NCBI GenBank assembly: GCA_036566925.1
Contig: DATCVI010000055.1
Location: 35,389-99,388, forward strand
Length of the DNA stretch: 64,000 nt
DNA from: Stenotrophomonas_A sp036566925
Lineage (GTDB): Bacteria; Pseudomonadota; Gammaproteobacteria; Xanthomonadales; Xanthomonadaceae
Reading direction: 5' to 3'
This document shows, one piece after another, positions 19,701 through 29,882 of this stretch (positions within the stretch are counted from its first letter, which is position 1; every line of letters starts with the position of its first letter). Under the pieces are notes generated by a model. The model was not told the origin of the DNA, did no database searches, and saw only the letters and a list, made by a program, of their open reading frames with translations. A program made the translations under genes and the position numbers.

Positions 19701-20227
19701 GCCTGCTGCTGCACGAACTCAATGCGCGCAGCGAAGTGGGCAAGGGCAGCATGTTCTCGATCCAGCTTCCACGCGTGGCCGCCGGCCAGCCAGTGCGCGC
19801 GCCGGCCAACAATCGATCCCGTGCCGCCACGCGCGATGATTCCCTGGCCGGGCTGCGCGTGCTGTGCGTGGACAACGACCAGGAAATCCTCGACGGCATG
19901 CGCGCGTTGCTCGGGCGCTGGCAAGTGGAGGTGATCACCGCGGCCACGGTGGACGAAGCGCTGGCGAAAATGGCGCTGCAGCCGGACGTGATGCTGGTCG
20001 ATTACCACCTGCACGACCGCCTGGACGGACTGGATACGCTCGACGCGCTGCAGGCAATCGCCAGCTCGCCGCTGCCAGGCGCCTTGCTGACCGCCGACGG
20101 CCGCGACGAGCTCAAGCAGCTCACGCGGACGCGCGGCTATCGCTTGTTGACCAAGCCGGTGAAACCGGCCTCTTTGCGCGCCTTCCTCAGCGCGCTGCAC
20201 GAGCAAGCCCGCAGCAGCGCGTCCTAG
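16775..20227 (+). CDS. crbS: CrbS-type hybrid sensor histidine kinase with Na+/solute-symporter domain
   Basis: A 1150-residue membrane kinase. The N-terminal half (about 1-500) is an SLC5/PutP-like Na+:solute symporter domain with about 13 helices (SSWTFYGAVGTA, SIADFISSRYGRSRRLA, LSFLAIVCLPRQFHVAVVEC). A PAS domain (about 640-745) follows, then HisKA with phospho-acceptor His791 in AAISHDVLQPLNAARLF, HATPase_c (NALRYTRQG, DTGPGIP, GLGLGLSICQRI) and a receiver domain with Asp1076. This is the CrbS/MxtR layout, whose known partner CrbR/ErdR controls acs; both are encoded nearby. The start is TTG at 16775, with GGAGG about 7 nt upstream. The ligand is not visible; acetate-related metabolism is inferred. 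Confidence 0.9.
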   Translation: MISSWILLSVSVGYAALLFAVAWWGDRRPLYPDRPWLRPAVYSLALAVYCSSWTFYGAVGTAVRNGVGYLPIYLGPLLLLIFGWRIIERLALIARSENTVSIADFISSRYGRSRRLAALVAVIALVGIVPYLALQYKAVAMSLEVLTGQSNDGRSFLSDPALYVALLMALFAALFGTRQADATEHHHGMMLAIALESVIKLVAMLAVGLFAWSWLGDHQLRIVDSARMLFEHTPSAGFVSQTILSFLAIVCLPRQFHVAVVECGDVGDIRRARWLFGGYLVLISAMVVPIASAGVALFGGGGQLADDSMVLALPLAEGNTVLALVAYVGGFSAATGMVIVASIALATMVSNDLVMPVLLRRSRGHAVAAAGRVLWIRRVAILLLALVAYSYYRSSSDDSTLASYGLMAFAAVAQFAPGVLGGLYWRGASRKGVEAGMLLGFATWIYTLLLPAMTMAGGFDTGWLLNGPFGISWLRPQQLFGMSGWDSLAHGTFWSLLANVGALMVVSARWRPGVDERLRAAPFLDPYSQRPAVAGAWPGHVHVSDLLTLAERVVGERHAHRAFVEQANALGRELQSNAVADRAWVQFTERLLAASIGAASARLVLTSLLRGSGMELGEVVAVLDEAGQELRFNREILSTTLENISAAVSVVDPEMRLTAWNRRYQELFGYPDGMLYVGRPVADLIRYNAERGELGEGDTEDQIERRIRHMRAGSPHVFERTRSDGKVVEMRGQALPGGGYVTSYNDITDYKRAEKALLEANETLEQRVAERSHEAEVAQQSKTRFLAAISHDVLQPLNAARLFASALRDSAQNSEEQRHLAERVDASLRAAEELLDGLLDVSRLDAGGLRPTIEDFDAGVLIAELAAQYAPVAASRGLRLQVHARQIWVRSDRRLLRRVMQNFIANALRYTRQGRIILGMRPRGAQVELQVWDTGPGIPEHHMRQIFNEFHRYQQPFDWGEQGLGLGLSICQRISRLLLHELNARSEVGKGSMFSIQLPRVAAGQPVRAPANNRSRAATRDDSLAGLRVLCVDNDQEILDGMRALLGRWQVEVITAATVDEALAKMALQPDVMLVDYHLHDRLDGLDTLDALQAIASSPLPGALLTADGRDELKQLTRTRGYRLLTKPVKPASLRAFLSALHEQARSSAS

Positions 20228-20235
20228 CGCCGGAC

Positions 20236-20820
20236 TTACGCGGCGCCGTTGAGGTGTTCGAACAGGATGGTCGCGCCGACCAGCACCAGGATCACGCCAC
20301 CGATGATTTCCGCGCGCTTGCCGGCGAACGCGCCGAGTGCGCGTCCCAGCATGATGCCGAGGGTGACCATCGTCAGTGTGCATAGGCCGATGACGGCGGC
20401 GACCACGCCGATATGCACATCCAGGAACGCCAGGCCCACGCCGATGGCCATCGCATCGATGCTGGTGGCCAGGCCGGTGGTGGCCAATGACCAGAGGCGG
20501 CCGTGGCGCTCACCATTTGCCGCGACCTGCTCCGGCGCTTCGGGTTGTGGTCGAAGGCCGGCGATGATCATGTGGGTGCCTAGCGCGCCGAGCAGGCCAA
20601 ACGCGATCCAATGGTCGAACGACTCGACATACGAAGAAGCAGCGCGGCCGATCAGCCAGCCGATCAGCGGGGTGATGGCTTCGACGGCGCCGAAGATCAG
20701 GCCGGCGCGCAGGGCATCGGCGAAACGCGGCTTGCCCATGGCCGCGCCCTTGCCGATGGCAGCGGCGAAAGCGTCGGTGGACATGGCCAGGCCAATGAGC
20801 AGGATCGAGAGGAACGACAT
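20236..20820 (-). CDS. mntP: manganese efflux pump MntP
   Basis: Inner-membrane Mn2+ exporter of the MntP (DUF204) family, 194 residues with six predicted helices arranged as two similar halves. Each half carries the metal-site motif: AMSTDAFAAAIGKG near residue 13 and ATSIDAMAIGVGLAF near residue 110. The start at 20820 matches the family N-terminus; the upstream in-frame ATG at 20904 lies at the 3' edge of the riboswitch and is rejected. A Mn2+-sensing riboswitch precedes it, so expression should rise with manganese. It is placed between crbS and crbR without an evident link to them. Confidence 0.95.
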   Translation of the reverse strand: MSFLSILLIGLAMSTDAFAAAIGKGAAMGKPRFADALRAGLIFGAVEAITPLIGWLIGRAASSYVESFDHWIAFGLLGALGTHMIIAGLRPQPEAPEQVAANGERHGRLWSLATTGLATSIDAMAIGVGLAFLDVHIGVVAAVIGLCTLTMVTLGIMLGRALGAFAGKRAEIIGGVILVLVGATILFEHLNGAA

Positions 20821-20893
20821 GCAAGGCTTCGGGTCGGGCACGACGACAACGGCTTGCGCACACGCCCAACCGCTGTTGTGCGCGCAGACCGCT

Positions 20894-20995
20894 GGTCTCG
20901 CCAACCATCAATGGCTGCCGGCGCCACGGCGCAATGGCCGAGTATGTTGACGCGGGCGCTTCCGTACGGAAGCAGGCTACTCCCCAAGGGGACGC
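20894..20995 (-). ncRNA. yybP-ykoY manganese riboswitch upstream of mntP
   Basis: Read on the minus strand, the 5' leader of mntP holds the hallmark pieces of the yybP-ykoY aptamer in order. These are GGGGAGTAGCC (20985-20975), a GCTTCCGTACGGAAGC hairpin (20973-20958), the conserved TCAACATACTCGGCC (20950-20936) and a closing GGCGAGACC (20902-20894). A further possible hairpin, GCGCACA...TGTGCGC, lies between the aptamer and the ATG at 20820 and may be the expression platform. This family binds Mn2+ and turns on mntP in E. coli. Element boundaries are approximate. Confidence 0.93.
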
Positions 20996-21081
20996 GCAGT
21001 TTACAGGTCGACCGCGGGTTTGGGCGGCCGGCGGCGAAATGCGCAGGCCGGCCTGATCTTCTTAGCCAGGGCTAATCCGGC

Positions 21082-21747
21082 TCACTCTTCTTCTGGCGGC
21101 AACACGATCCCGTCGGCATCGATCGCCAGCTTGCCCGCCATCAACACTGCCTGGGTGCGGTTGGTGACGCCCAGCTTGCGCAGGATCGCGGTGACGTGCG
21201 CCTTGATCGTCGCTTCCGATACACCCAGGTCATAGGCGATCTGCTTGTTCAACAGCCCCGACCCGAGCATCTGCAACACGCGGAACTGCTGTGGGGTCAA
21301 CTCGCGCAGGCGCTGGCCGACCTCGCGCTCCTCGCGATCGGTGGGCGGCAGGTGCTGGGCCTCGGCGGGAATCCAGCGTTCGCCATCGAGCACGGTCGAC
21401 AATGCCTGGCCGATCGTGTCCGAGTCGGCCGACTTGGGAATGAAACCGAATGCGCCATGGTCGATTGCCCGGCGCATGATCGTCGGCTCCTCGCGCGCGG
21501 ACACCACCACCACCGGCAATTGCGGATGCAACGCGCGCAGGTGCACCAACGCACTGAAGCCTTGCGCGCCCGGCATGTTGAGGTCCATCAGCAGCAGGTC
21601 GGCATCGGCGTGGGCGTCGGCCAGGGTGTACAGGGCCTCGACGTTGTCGGCCTCGAATAATTGCACCCCCGGCATCACCCGCTGTACCGCGGCGCGCAAG
21701 GCTTCGCGAAACAGCGGGTGGTCGTCGGCGATCAGCAGGGTTGGCAT
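21082..21747 (-). CDS. crbR: CrbR/ErdR-type LuxR-family response regulator
   Basis: A 221-residue DNA-binding response regulator. The receiver domain (about 1-120) has acidic residues in IADDHPLF, the phospho-acceptor Asp55 in LLLMDLNMPG and the switch motifs VSARE and GFIPKS. A LuxR/NarL helix-turn-helix follows (about 147-210; LTPQQFRVLQMLGSGLLNKQIA, VSEATIKAHV). The ATG lies 10 nt after the acs stop on the same strand, so acs and crbR form an operon and the regulator may control its own level. Pairing with the hybrid kinase at 16775-20227 follows the CrbS/CrbR (MxtR/ErdR) systems that activate acs. Confidence 0.92.
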   Translation of the reverse strand: MPTLLIADDHPLFREALRAAVQRVMPGVQLFEADNVEALYTLADAHADADLLLMDLNMPGAQGFSALVHLRALHPQLPVVVVSAREEPTIMRRAIDHGAFGFIPKSADSDTIGQALSTVLDGERWIPAEAQHLPPTDREEREVGQRLRELTPQQFRVLQMLGSGLLNKQIAYDLGVSEATIKAHVTAILRKLGVTNRTQAVLMAGKLAIDADGIVLPPEEE

Positions 21748-21757
21748 GGGCGGCGGG

Positions 21758-23701
<1,944 letters not shown>

Positions 23702-23959
23702 GGCACCCTCACTTGCACTCAGCTTCTTGGATTCGGGCGGCTCCGGGCGTGAGCGCCGGGCCGAGACAGTCAGTTTGCCGCATCCCCCCTGTGCTGAGCC
23801 ATGCCGCTGCCGGGGTGGGTCTTAGACCATGGTCGTAAGGCACCTGCACATCGCCCGCGCTACGACCAAAGGCGAATAGGCGGCCCCTCGCCGCTGCCGC
23901 ACCCTCCGGACGAGCCGTGCCCTGTTGGGGTGCGGCCTACCATTATTCGGGAGGGAGTA

Positions 23960-25375
23960 ATGAACATCCGCAAAGCATCACTGGTTCGCCGTCCGCTGGC
24001 GGCCGCGCTGTTCGTCGCCCTGATTGCCCCAGGCGCGGCGTGGGCGCAGACGGCGCGGGAAAAGGCACTGGAAGCGCGCGTCGAACAGCTCGAACAGCAG
24101 GTCAACTTGCTGCTGCAAGCGCAGCAACAGCAACAAGGCCAGCTGACCCAGGCGCAGACCCAGATCACCGAAGTAAAAACCGCCCAGGCCGCGGTTGCCA
24201 ATCCAACACCGCCCAAGCCTGGCGCACCGGCTCCGATCCAGAAGACCGCGATCTCCGCCGGCGCCGGTCCCAACACCCGCTTCACCTATGGCGGCTTCAT
24301 CAAGCTCGACGCCTCGGTCACCAGCACCAACGATGGCGACATCGCCGACGGCAGCGTCGGCCGCCTGTTCTACGTGCCCAAGACCATCCCGGTGGGCGGC
24401 GGCCACACCCGCGAGGGCGGAGCGGACACCGACATGGGCGCGCAGTTCTCGCGCTTCTGGTTCGCCACCGATACCGACCTGGATAGCGGCAACAAGCTCA
24501 AGAGCTATTTGGAGTTCGACCTGTTCGGTGGCGGCAGCACCGCCTTCACCGGCAACGAGCTGGCTACCAACACCTACGGCCTGACCGTGCGCCAGGCCTA
24601 CGTGCAATGGAACAACTGGTTGGCCGGCCAGGCCTGGACCAACTTCCAGGACACCGCCGCGCTGCCGGACACGGTCGACTTCCTCGGCCCCACCGAAGGC
24701 ACGGTGTTCGTGCGCCAGGCCCAGATCCGCTACACCCAGGGTCCGTGGTCGGTATCGATGGAAAACCCGGAGACGGCGATCACGCCGTACCGCGGCAACA
24801 TGGGCCAGATCCAGAGCGACGACGGCGCCGTGCCGGACTTCACCTTCCGCTACAACCCGAAGGGCGACTGGGGTCACTTCTCGGTCGCCGGCCTGGTTCG
24901 CCAGCTGAAGTACCAGAACGGCCCGCTCAACGTGAACTCGGACAAGATGGGCTGGGGCCTGAGCTTGTCGGGCAAGTGGAATGTCGGCAAGAACGACGAC
25001 ATCCGCTACATGATCACCGGCGGCGAAGGCGTGGGACGCTACATCGGCCTGGCCCTGAACAACGACGCCGCGCTCGATGCCACCGGCGACCTCGACAACA
25101 TCGGCGCAATCGCCGGCTTCGTCGGCTGGCGCCATGCGTTCTCGACCAAGTTGCGCGGCAACGTCTTCTACTCGCGCGCCGAATACGACAACCCCACCGA
25201 CCTCACCGGCCTGGGCATCACCAAGTCGGCGCAATCGGCGCACATCAACCTCATCTACTCGCCGTTGCCGAAGCTGGACCTGGGCGCCGAGTACATCTGG
25301 GGCCAGCGTGAAATCGAAACTGGCGACCGCGGCGAGCTGAACCGCCTGCAGACGCACGTCAAATACACCTTCTGA
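23960..25375 (+). CDS. DcaP-like outer-membrane porin
   Basis: A 471-residue outer-membrane channel. The signal peptide (about 1-29, ending AWA-QT) is followed by a periplasmic coiled coil (about 32-75: KALEARVEQLEQQVNLLLQ plus a Gln-rich run), a Pro-rich linker, then a beta-barrel of about 370 residues ending in the aromatic strand THVKYTF. This order is that of DcaP trimeric porins, which pass dicarboxylates and other small anions. A strong SD (GGGAGGG) precedes the ATG. The MHS transporter begins 11 nt after its stop, so the pair would move one substrate across both membranes. Confidence 0.85.
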   Translation: MNIRKASLVRRPLAAALFVALIAPGAAWAQTAREKALEARVEQLEQQVNLLLQAQQQQQGQLTQAQTQITEVKTAQAAVANPTPPKPGAPAPIQKTAISAGAGPNTRFTYGGFIKLDASVTSTNDGDIADGSVGRLFYVPKTIPVGGGHTREGGADTDMGAQFSRFWFATDTDLDSGNKLKSYLEFDLFGGGSTAFTGNELATNTYGLTVRQAYVQWNNWLAGQAWTNFQDTAALPDTVDFLGPTEGTVFVRQAQIRYTQGPWSVSMENPETAITPYRGNMGQIQSDDGAVPDFTFRYNPKGDWGHFSVAGLVRQLKYQNGPLNVNSDKMGWGLSLSGKWNVGKNDDIRYMITGGEGVGRYIGLALNNDAALDATGDLDNIGAIAGFVGWRHAFSTKLRGNVFYSRAEYDNPTDLTGLGITKSAQSAHINLIYSPLPKLDLGAEYIWGQREIETGDRGELNRLQTHVKYTF

Positions 25376-25386
25376 GGAAGCCGGAC

Positions 25387-27048
25387 ATGTCCAGCACTAC
25401 CGTCAACAACGCCCACAAGGCCGTCCTTACCGGAGGGCACAAGAAAGTCATCTTCGCCTCCAGCCTCGGCACCGTGTTCGAGTGGTACGACTTCTATCTA
25501 TATGGTTCGCTCGCCGCGATCATCGCCAAGCAGTTCTTCAGCGGCGTCAACGAGACCACCGGCTTCATCTTCGCCCTGTTGGCCTTCGCCGCAGGCTTCG
25601 CGGTGCGGCCATTCGGTGCGGCGTTCTTCGGTAGCCTCGGCGACCGCATCGGCCGCAAGTACACCTTCCTGATCACGATCCTGATCATGGGTATGTCGAC
25701 CTTCGTGGTCGGCATCCTGCCCAACTACGCCAGTATTGGCTTTGCCGCACCGGTGATCCTGATCATCCTGCGCCTGTTGCAGGGCTTGGCGTTGGGCGGC
25801 GAGTACGGCGGTGCGGCGACCTACGTCGCCGAACACGCGCCAGAGGGTAAGCGCGGCCTGTACACCAGCTTCATCCAGACCACCGCCACGCTCGGCCTGT
25901 TCCTGTCGCTGCTGGTGATTCTGGGCACCCGCCTGGGCCTGGGCACCGAGAAGTTCGAAGCCTGGGGCTGGCGTATTCCGTTCCTGGTGTCGATCGTGCT
26001 GCTGGGCGTGTCGGTGTGGATCCGCATGCAGCTGAGCGAGTCGCCGCTGTTCCAGCAGATGAAGTCCGAAGGCAAGGGCTCCAAGCAGCCGTTCCGCGAC
26101 AGCCTCAAGGGTGGCAACCTCAAGCTGATGCTGCTGGTGCTGCTCGGTGCCACCGCCGGCCAGGCCGTGGTGTGGTACGGCGGCCAGTTCTACTCGCTGT
26201 TCTTCCTCACCCAGGCGCTGAAGGTCGACGGCACCACCGCCAACCTGCTCATCGCCGGTGCGCTGGCCCTGGCCACGCCGTTCTTCGTGGTGTTCGGCTG
26301 GTTGTCGGACAAGATAGGCCGCAAGAAGATCATCATGGCCGGCTGCCTGCTGGCCGCGCTGACCTACTTCCCGATCTTCAAGGGCATCACCCATTACGCC
26401 AACCCGGCCATCGAGGAAGCACGCAGCAAGTCCCCGGCGCTGGTTGTCGCCGATCCGGATACCTGCAGCTTCCAGTTCGATCCGGCCAACGTGCGCAAGT
26501 TCACCAGTGCCTGCGACGTGGCCACCGCCGCGCTGACCAAGGCTGGCGTGCCGTATGAGATCAAGCCGGCGGCCCCCGGTTCGCTGGCGCAGATCAACGT
26601 GGGCGGGACCGAATTGCCCTCCTACGATGCCACCGGGCTGGCCAAGGACGACGCCAAGGCCAAGGCCGATGCGTTCGGCAAGGAACTGAAGGGTGCGCTG
26701 GGCGCGGCCGGTTATCCGGAAAAGGCCGACCCGGCCCGCATCAACATCCCGATGACGCTGCTGTTGCTGTGGCTGCTGGTGATCTACGTGACCATGGTCT
26801 ATGGCCCGATCGCCGCCTATCTGGTGGAGCTGTTCCCGACCCGCATCCGCTACACCTCGATGTCTCTGCCGTACCACATCGGCAACGGCTGGTTCGGTGG
26901 CTTCCTGCCGGCGATCTCGTTCGGCCTGGTGGCCGGTACCGGCAATATGTACAACGGCTTGTGGTACCCGATCGGCGTGGCCGTGATGACCCTGATCATC
27001 GGCACGCTGTTCCTGCGCGAGACCAAGGACGTGGATCTCAGCAAGTAA
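25387..27048 (+). CDS. MHS-family (MFS) organic-acid transporter with large inserted loop
   Basis: A 553-residue inner-membrane symporter of the metabolite:H+ symporter family. The start FASSLGTVFEWYDFYLYGSLAA is typical, as are the loop GSLGDRIGRKYTF between TM2 and TM3, GGEYGGAATYVAEHAPEGKRGLYTS and FGWLSDKIGRKK. It is about 110 residues longer than usual: residues ~338-450 form a polar insertion between two helices, with Cys360 and Cys376 that could form a disulfide if periplasmic. It is cotranscribed with the DcaP-like porin and divergent from acs-crbR. Acetate, propionate or a related acid is the likely cargo (inference from context). Confidence 0.88.
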   Translation: MSSTTVNNAHKAVLTGGHKKVIFASSLGTVFEWYDFYLYGSLAAIIAKQFFSGVNETTGFIFALLAFAAGFAVRPFGAAFFGSLGDRIGRKYTFLITILIMGMSTFVVGILPNYASIGFAAPVILIILRLLQGLALGGEYGGAATYVAEHAPEGKRGLYTSFIQTTATLGLFLSLLVILGTRLGLGTEKFEAWGWRIPFLVSIVLLGVSVWIRMQLSESPLFQQMKSEGKGSKQPFRDSLKGGNLKLMLLVLLGATAGQAVVWYGGQFYSLFFLTQALKVDGTTANLLIAGALALATPFFVVFGWLSDKIGRKKIIMAGCLLAALTYFPIFKGITHYANPAIEEARSKSPALVVADPDTCSFQFDPANVRKFTSACDVATAALTKAGVPYEIKPAAPGSLAQINVGGTELPSYDATGLAKDDAKAKADAFGKELKGALGAAGYPEKADPARINIPMTLLLLWLLVIYVTMVYGPIAAYLVELFPTRIRYTSMSLPYHIGNGWFGGFLPAISFGLVAGTGNMYNGLWYPIGVAVMTLIIGTLFLRETKDVDLSK

Positions 27049-27088
27049 CTGTCCCCCCCTGGCCGGCGCTCGCGCCGGCTGCTTTACG

Positions 27089-27114
27089 CGCCGGCCTTTG
27101 GCCGGCGTTTTTTT
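27089..27114 (+). terminator. rho-independent terminator after the MHS transporter
   Basis: CGCCGGCC (27089-27096), a TTT loop and GGCCGGCG (27100-27107) form a perfect 8-bp stem followed by seven T residues. It ends the porin/transporter operon. Confidence 0.92.
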
Positions 27115-27132
27115 GGAGGCGGTCGCGCCCTT

Positions 27133-27154
27133 GTAGGAGGGGCTTCAGCCCCGA
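27133..27154 (+). repeat. GTAG-type REP palindrome
   Basis: GTAG is followed by GA and the palindrome GGGGCT-TC-AGCCCC, then GA. The GTAG head plus short hairpin is the layout of xanthomonad and pseudomonad REP elements. The 16-mer ggggcttcagccccga recurs exactly at 36313-36328, beside a RAYT transposase gene. Confidence 0.75.
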
Positions 27155-27187
27155 GCTGTCGGCACCGGCCCACCCACTGCCGCGCGA

Positions 27188-27193
27188 TATAGT
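27188..27193 (+). promoter_or_regulatory. -10-like element for a leaderless aldehyde dehydrogenase mRNA
   Basis: TATAGT ends 6 nt before the ATG at 27200 and no Shine-Dalgarno sequence is present. Transcription would start at or next to the start codon. Confidence 0.45.
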
Positions 27194-27199
27194 CGCCCG

Positions 27200-28603
27200 A
27201 TGACCGAAGCGACGCTCGAAACAACCCTCGCCACCCTGCGCAACGCCTGGCAACGCCAGCGGCCGTCGCTGACACAACGCCGCGCCGATCTGCAGCGCCT
27301 GCGTGCAACGCTCAAGCAGCATCTCCCGGAAATGGCCGAGGCCATCGCCGCCGACTTCGGCCATCGCTCCCGCCACGAATCGCTGCTGGCCGATGGCATG
27401 ACGGTGCTCGGCGAGATCGACCATCTATTGCGGCATCTGCGCACGTGGAGCCGCCCGCGCCGCGTCGGCGCCGGTTGGCGACTGTGGCCGGCGCGCGCTG
27501 AGGTGCGGCCGACGCCGCTCGGCGTGGTCGGGGTGATCGCGCCGTGGAACTACCCGGTCAACCTGGCCCTGGTGCCGTTGGCCACCGCGATTGCCGCCGG
27601 CAACCATGTGCTGCTCAAACCTTCCGAGCACGCGCCGCGCACGGCCGCCTTCCTGCGCCGGCTCCTCGCCGAGGTGTTCCCGGCCGAGCGCGTGGCTGTG
27701 GTCGAAGGCGGCGCCGAGGTCGCTGCCGCCCTGGCCGCTTTGCCGCTCGACCATCTGCTGTTCACCGGCTCGACCGCTGTCGGCCGCAAGGTCATGGCCG
27801 CCGCCGCGGCGAACCTGACGCCGCTGACGCTGGAACTGGGCGGCAAGTCGCCGGCGATCGTCTGCCCGGGCTATCCCCTGGGTCGCGCCGCCGCGCGCCT
27901 GGCCAGCGGCAAGTGGTTCAACGCCGGCCAGACCTGCATTGCGCCGGACTACGTGCTGCTGCCGCAGGCCGACGCGCCCGCCCTGGTCGAAGCGCTGCGT
28001 GGCCAGGTGCGCGAACGCTATGGCGACTTCTCCGGCGAGTTGGCCGACTACACGCGCATCATCAACGCGGTCCAATACGCGCGGCTGCGCGGTTGGCTGC
28101 AGGAAGCGCGCGAGCGCGGCGTGCAGATCATCGAACTGGCGACAGTCGACCCCGTGCGCGCCGACGCCGAGCGGCTGATTCCTCCGACCCTCGTCCTCGA
28201 CCCGCCGGCCGACCTGGCGCTGATGCGCGAGGAAATCTTCGGGCCGATCCTGCCGGTGCTCGGTTACCGCACGCTGGACCAGGCGATCATGGGCATCGCC
28301 GCGCGCGAACGTCCGCTGGCCTTGTATCCGTTCTCGCTACAGCGTGCCGAGGTCGAGCGCATCCTCGCCGGTACGGTGGCCGGCGGCATCACCGTCAACG
28401 ACACCCTGCTGCATTTCGCCGCCAATGGCTTGCCGTTCGGCGGCGTCGGCGCCAGCGGCATGGGCGCATACCACGGCCGTGCCGGCTTCGACGCGCTGAG
28501 CAAGCTGCTGCCGATCCTGTGGCAGCGCCAACGCTCGGCGACCGACCTGCTCAAGCCGCCTTACGCGCGGATTGATCGCCTGCTGCACTGGCTGCTGCGC
28601 TAG
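27200..28603 (+). CDS. coniferyl-aldehyde-dehydrogenase-like NAD(P)+ aldehyde dehydrogenase
   Basis: A 467-residue member of the aldehyde dehydrogenase superfamily, oxidising an aldehyde to its acid. Conserved parts are PLGVVGVIAPWNYPVNL (about 100-116, substrate Asn), LLKPSEHAP, FTGSTAVGRKVM, catalytic Glu in LELGGKSPAI and catalytic Cys in GQTCIAPDYV, then EEIFGPILPVLGY and LPFGGVGASGMGAYHG. The short length, IAPDY after the catalytic Cys and a C-terminal hydrophobic tail resemble coniferyl aldehyde/fatty aldehyde dehydrogenases (CalB/class 3). The exact substrate is not evident. The gene stands alone. Confidence 0.88.
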   Translation: MTEATLETTLATLRNAWQRQRPSLTQRRADLQRLRATLKQHLPEMAEAIAADFGHRSRHESLLADGMTVLGEIDHLLRHLRTWSRPRRVGAGWRLWPARAEVRPTPLGVVGVIAPWNYPVNLALVPLATAIAAGNHVLLKPSEHAPRTAAFLRRLLAEVFPAERVAVVEGGAEVAAALAALPLDHLLFTGSTAVGRKVMAAAAANLTPLTLELGGKSPAIVCPGYPLGRAAARLASGKWFNAGQTCIAPDYVLLPQADAPALVEALRGQVRERYGDFSGELADYTRIINAVQYARLRGWLQEARERGVQIIELATVDPVRADAERLIPPTLVLDPPADLALMREEIFGPILPVLGYRTLDQAIMGIAARERPLALYPFSLQRAEVERILAGTVAGGITVNDTLLHFAANGLPFGGVGASGMGAYHGRAGFDALSKLLPILWQRQRSATDLLKPPYARIDRLLHWLLR

Positions 28604-28609
28604 CGCGGC

Positions 28610-28972
28610 TCAGTCGTCCGCGGGCGGCTCCCACAGCTCGATCGGCAAGCCTTCCGGATCCTGGATGCGGGCAAAGCGCCCGGTCTCGGGACTGTCCCAT
28701 TCCGCCCGCGTTTCCACCGCGATGCCGGCCGCGCGCAGCTTGTCGAGCAGTGCATCGATCTCCTGCACGCGCAGGTTGAGCATCCACGGCCGGTCGGCGG
28801 GGAAGTAATCGGTGTCGTGCTTGAACGGCATGAACACGGTGGGGCCTGCCTGCTGCGCCCAGGTCCAGGTATCGCCGACCGGGCCGATGCCGAGGTGTTG
28901 GCCATACCAGGCCTGCAATGCCTCCGGGTCGCGCGCCCGGAAAAACAAACCGCCCACGCCAGTGACATGCAT
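28610..28972 (-). CDS. VOC-superfamily (glyoxalase/bleomycin-resistance fold) protein
   Basis: A 120-residue single vicinal-oxygen-chelate domain made of two beta-alpha-beta-beta-beta units. It opens GVGGLFFRARDPEALQAWYGQHLG and ends RIQDPEGLPIELWEPP, both typical. Likely metal ligands are His2 or a nearby residue and Glu near the C-terminus. The substrate cannot be told. The ATG at 28972 starts at the domain edge; longer upstream frames look like artefacts of high GC. It converges with the aldehyde dehydrogenase, with 6 nt between their ends. Confidence 0.85.
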   Translation of the reverse strand: MHVTGVGGLFFRARDPEALQAWYGQHLGIGPVGDTWTWAQQAGPTVFMPFKHDTDYFPADRPWMLNLRVQEIDALLDKLRAAGIAVETRAEWDSPETGRFARIQDPEGLPIELWEPPADD

Positions 28973-29108
28973 ATCCGTGCGTCCGCAGGAAGGAGACCGC
29001 AGCATAGCGCCGGCCAGCCACGGGCGCATGCCGCCAGCGGGTGGGGCTTTGCCTGCAGCGACCGCTGCACGGACAATAGGCCGTCCGTCGCCGCTTGGTC
29101 CGCATCGC

Positions 29109-29879
29109 ATGCGCATCGCTTCCTGGAACGTCAACTCCCTCAACGTGCGCCTGCCGCACCTGCAACAGTGGTTGCAGAGCGCCGCGCCGGACATCGTCGG
29201 TATCCAGGAAACCAAGCTGGAAGACCACAAGTTCCCCGATAGCGAGCTGGCCGGCCTCGGCTACCGCAGCGTGTTTGCCGGGCAGAAGACTTATAACGGT
29301 GTGGCCATCCTCTCGCGCGAGTCGGCGCAGAACGTGCAGGTGGGCGTGCCTGGTTTCGAGGACGAGCAGAAGCGGGTGATCGCCGCCACCGTGGGCGATA
29401 TCCGCATCGTCAATCTCTACGTGGTCAACGGCCAGGACGTGGACACCGAGAAGTACGCCTACAAGTTGCGCTGGCTCGATGCCGTGCACGGCTGGTTGCA
29501 GGAAGAGCTGCAGCGCCATCCGAAAATGGTGGTGCTGGGCGATTTCAATATCGCCCCTGATGCACGCGATGTGCATGACCCGGAGGTGTGGAGCGACAAC
29601 CACATCCTGACTTCCACGGCCGAGCGTGCCGGTTTACGCAAGCTTGAGGCGCTGGGCCTGCACGATGCGTTTCGCCTGCACAACGAAGAGGGCGGGGTGT
29701 TCAGCTGGTGGGATTACCGCGCCGCCGCCTTCCGCCGCAACCTGGGACTGCGCATCGACCTGACCCTGGTCTCGGAGGCGCTGCGTGCGCAGGCAACCGC
29801 GTCGGGCATCGACCGCGAGCCACGCACGTGGGATCGCCCGAGCGACCACGCACCGGCCTGGGTGGAACTGGGAGCCTGA
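29109..29879 (+). CDS. xthA: exodeoxyribonuclease III (AP endonuclease)
   Basis: A 256-residue EEP-fold nuclease that removes 3' blocks and cleaves at abasic sites in base-excision repair. The sequence starts MRIASWNVNSLNVRLPHL and shows the metal ligand Glu in GIQETKLED, YNGVAILSR, GDFNIAPDARDVHDP (catalytic Asp/Asn), RIDLTLVS and SDHAPAWVEL with the catalytic His. Length is normal. The ATG at 29109 is set by the invariant N-terminus. The GFA-type gene follows by 3 nt, so the two are probably cotranscribed. Confidence 0.95.
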   Translation: MRIASWNVNSLNVRLPHLQQWLQSAAPDIVGIQETKLEDHKFPDSELAGLGYRSVFAGQKTYNGVAILSRESAQNVQVGVPGFEDEQKRVIAATVGDIRIVNLYVVNGQDVDTEKYAYKLRWLDAVHGWLQEELQRHPKMVVLGDFNIAPDARDVHDPEVWSDNHILTSTAERAGLRKLEALGLHDAFRLHNEEGGVFSWWDYRAAAFRRNLGLRIDLTLVSEALRAQATASGIDREPRTWDRPSDHAPAWVELGA

Positions 29880-29882
29880 GCG

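Noticed and set aside
20821..20904. Longer MntP from an upstream ATG
   Set aside because: The added residues would start at the riboswitch edge and lack similarity to the family; MSFLSILLIGLAMSTDAF is the usual start.
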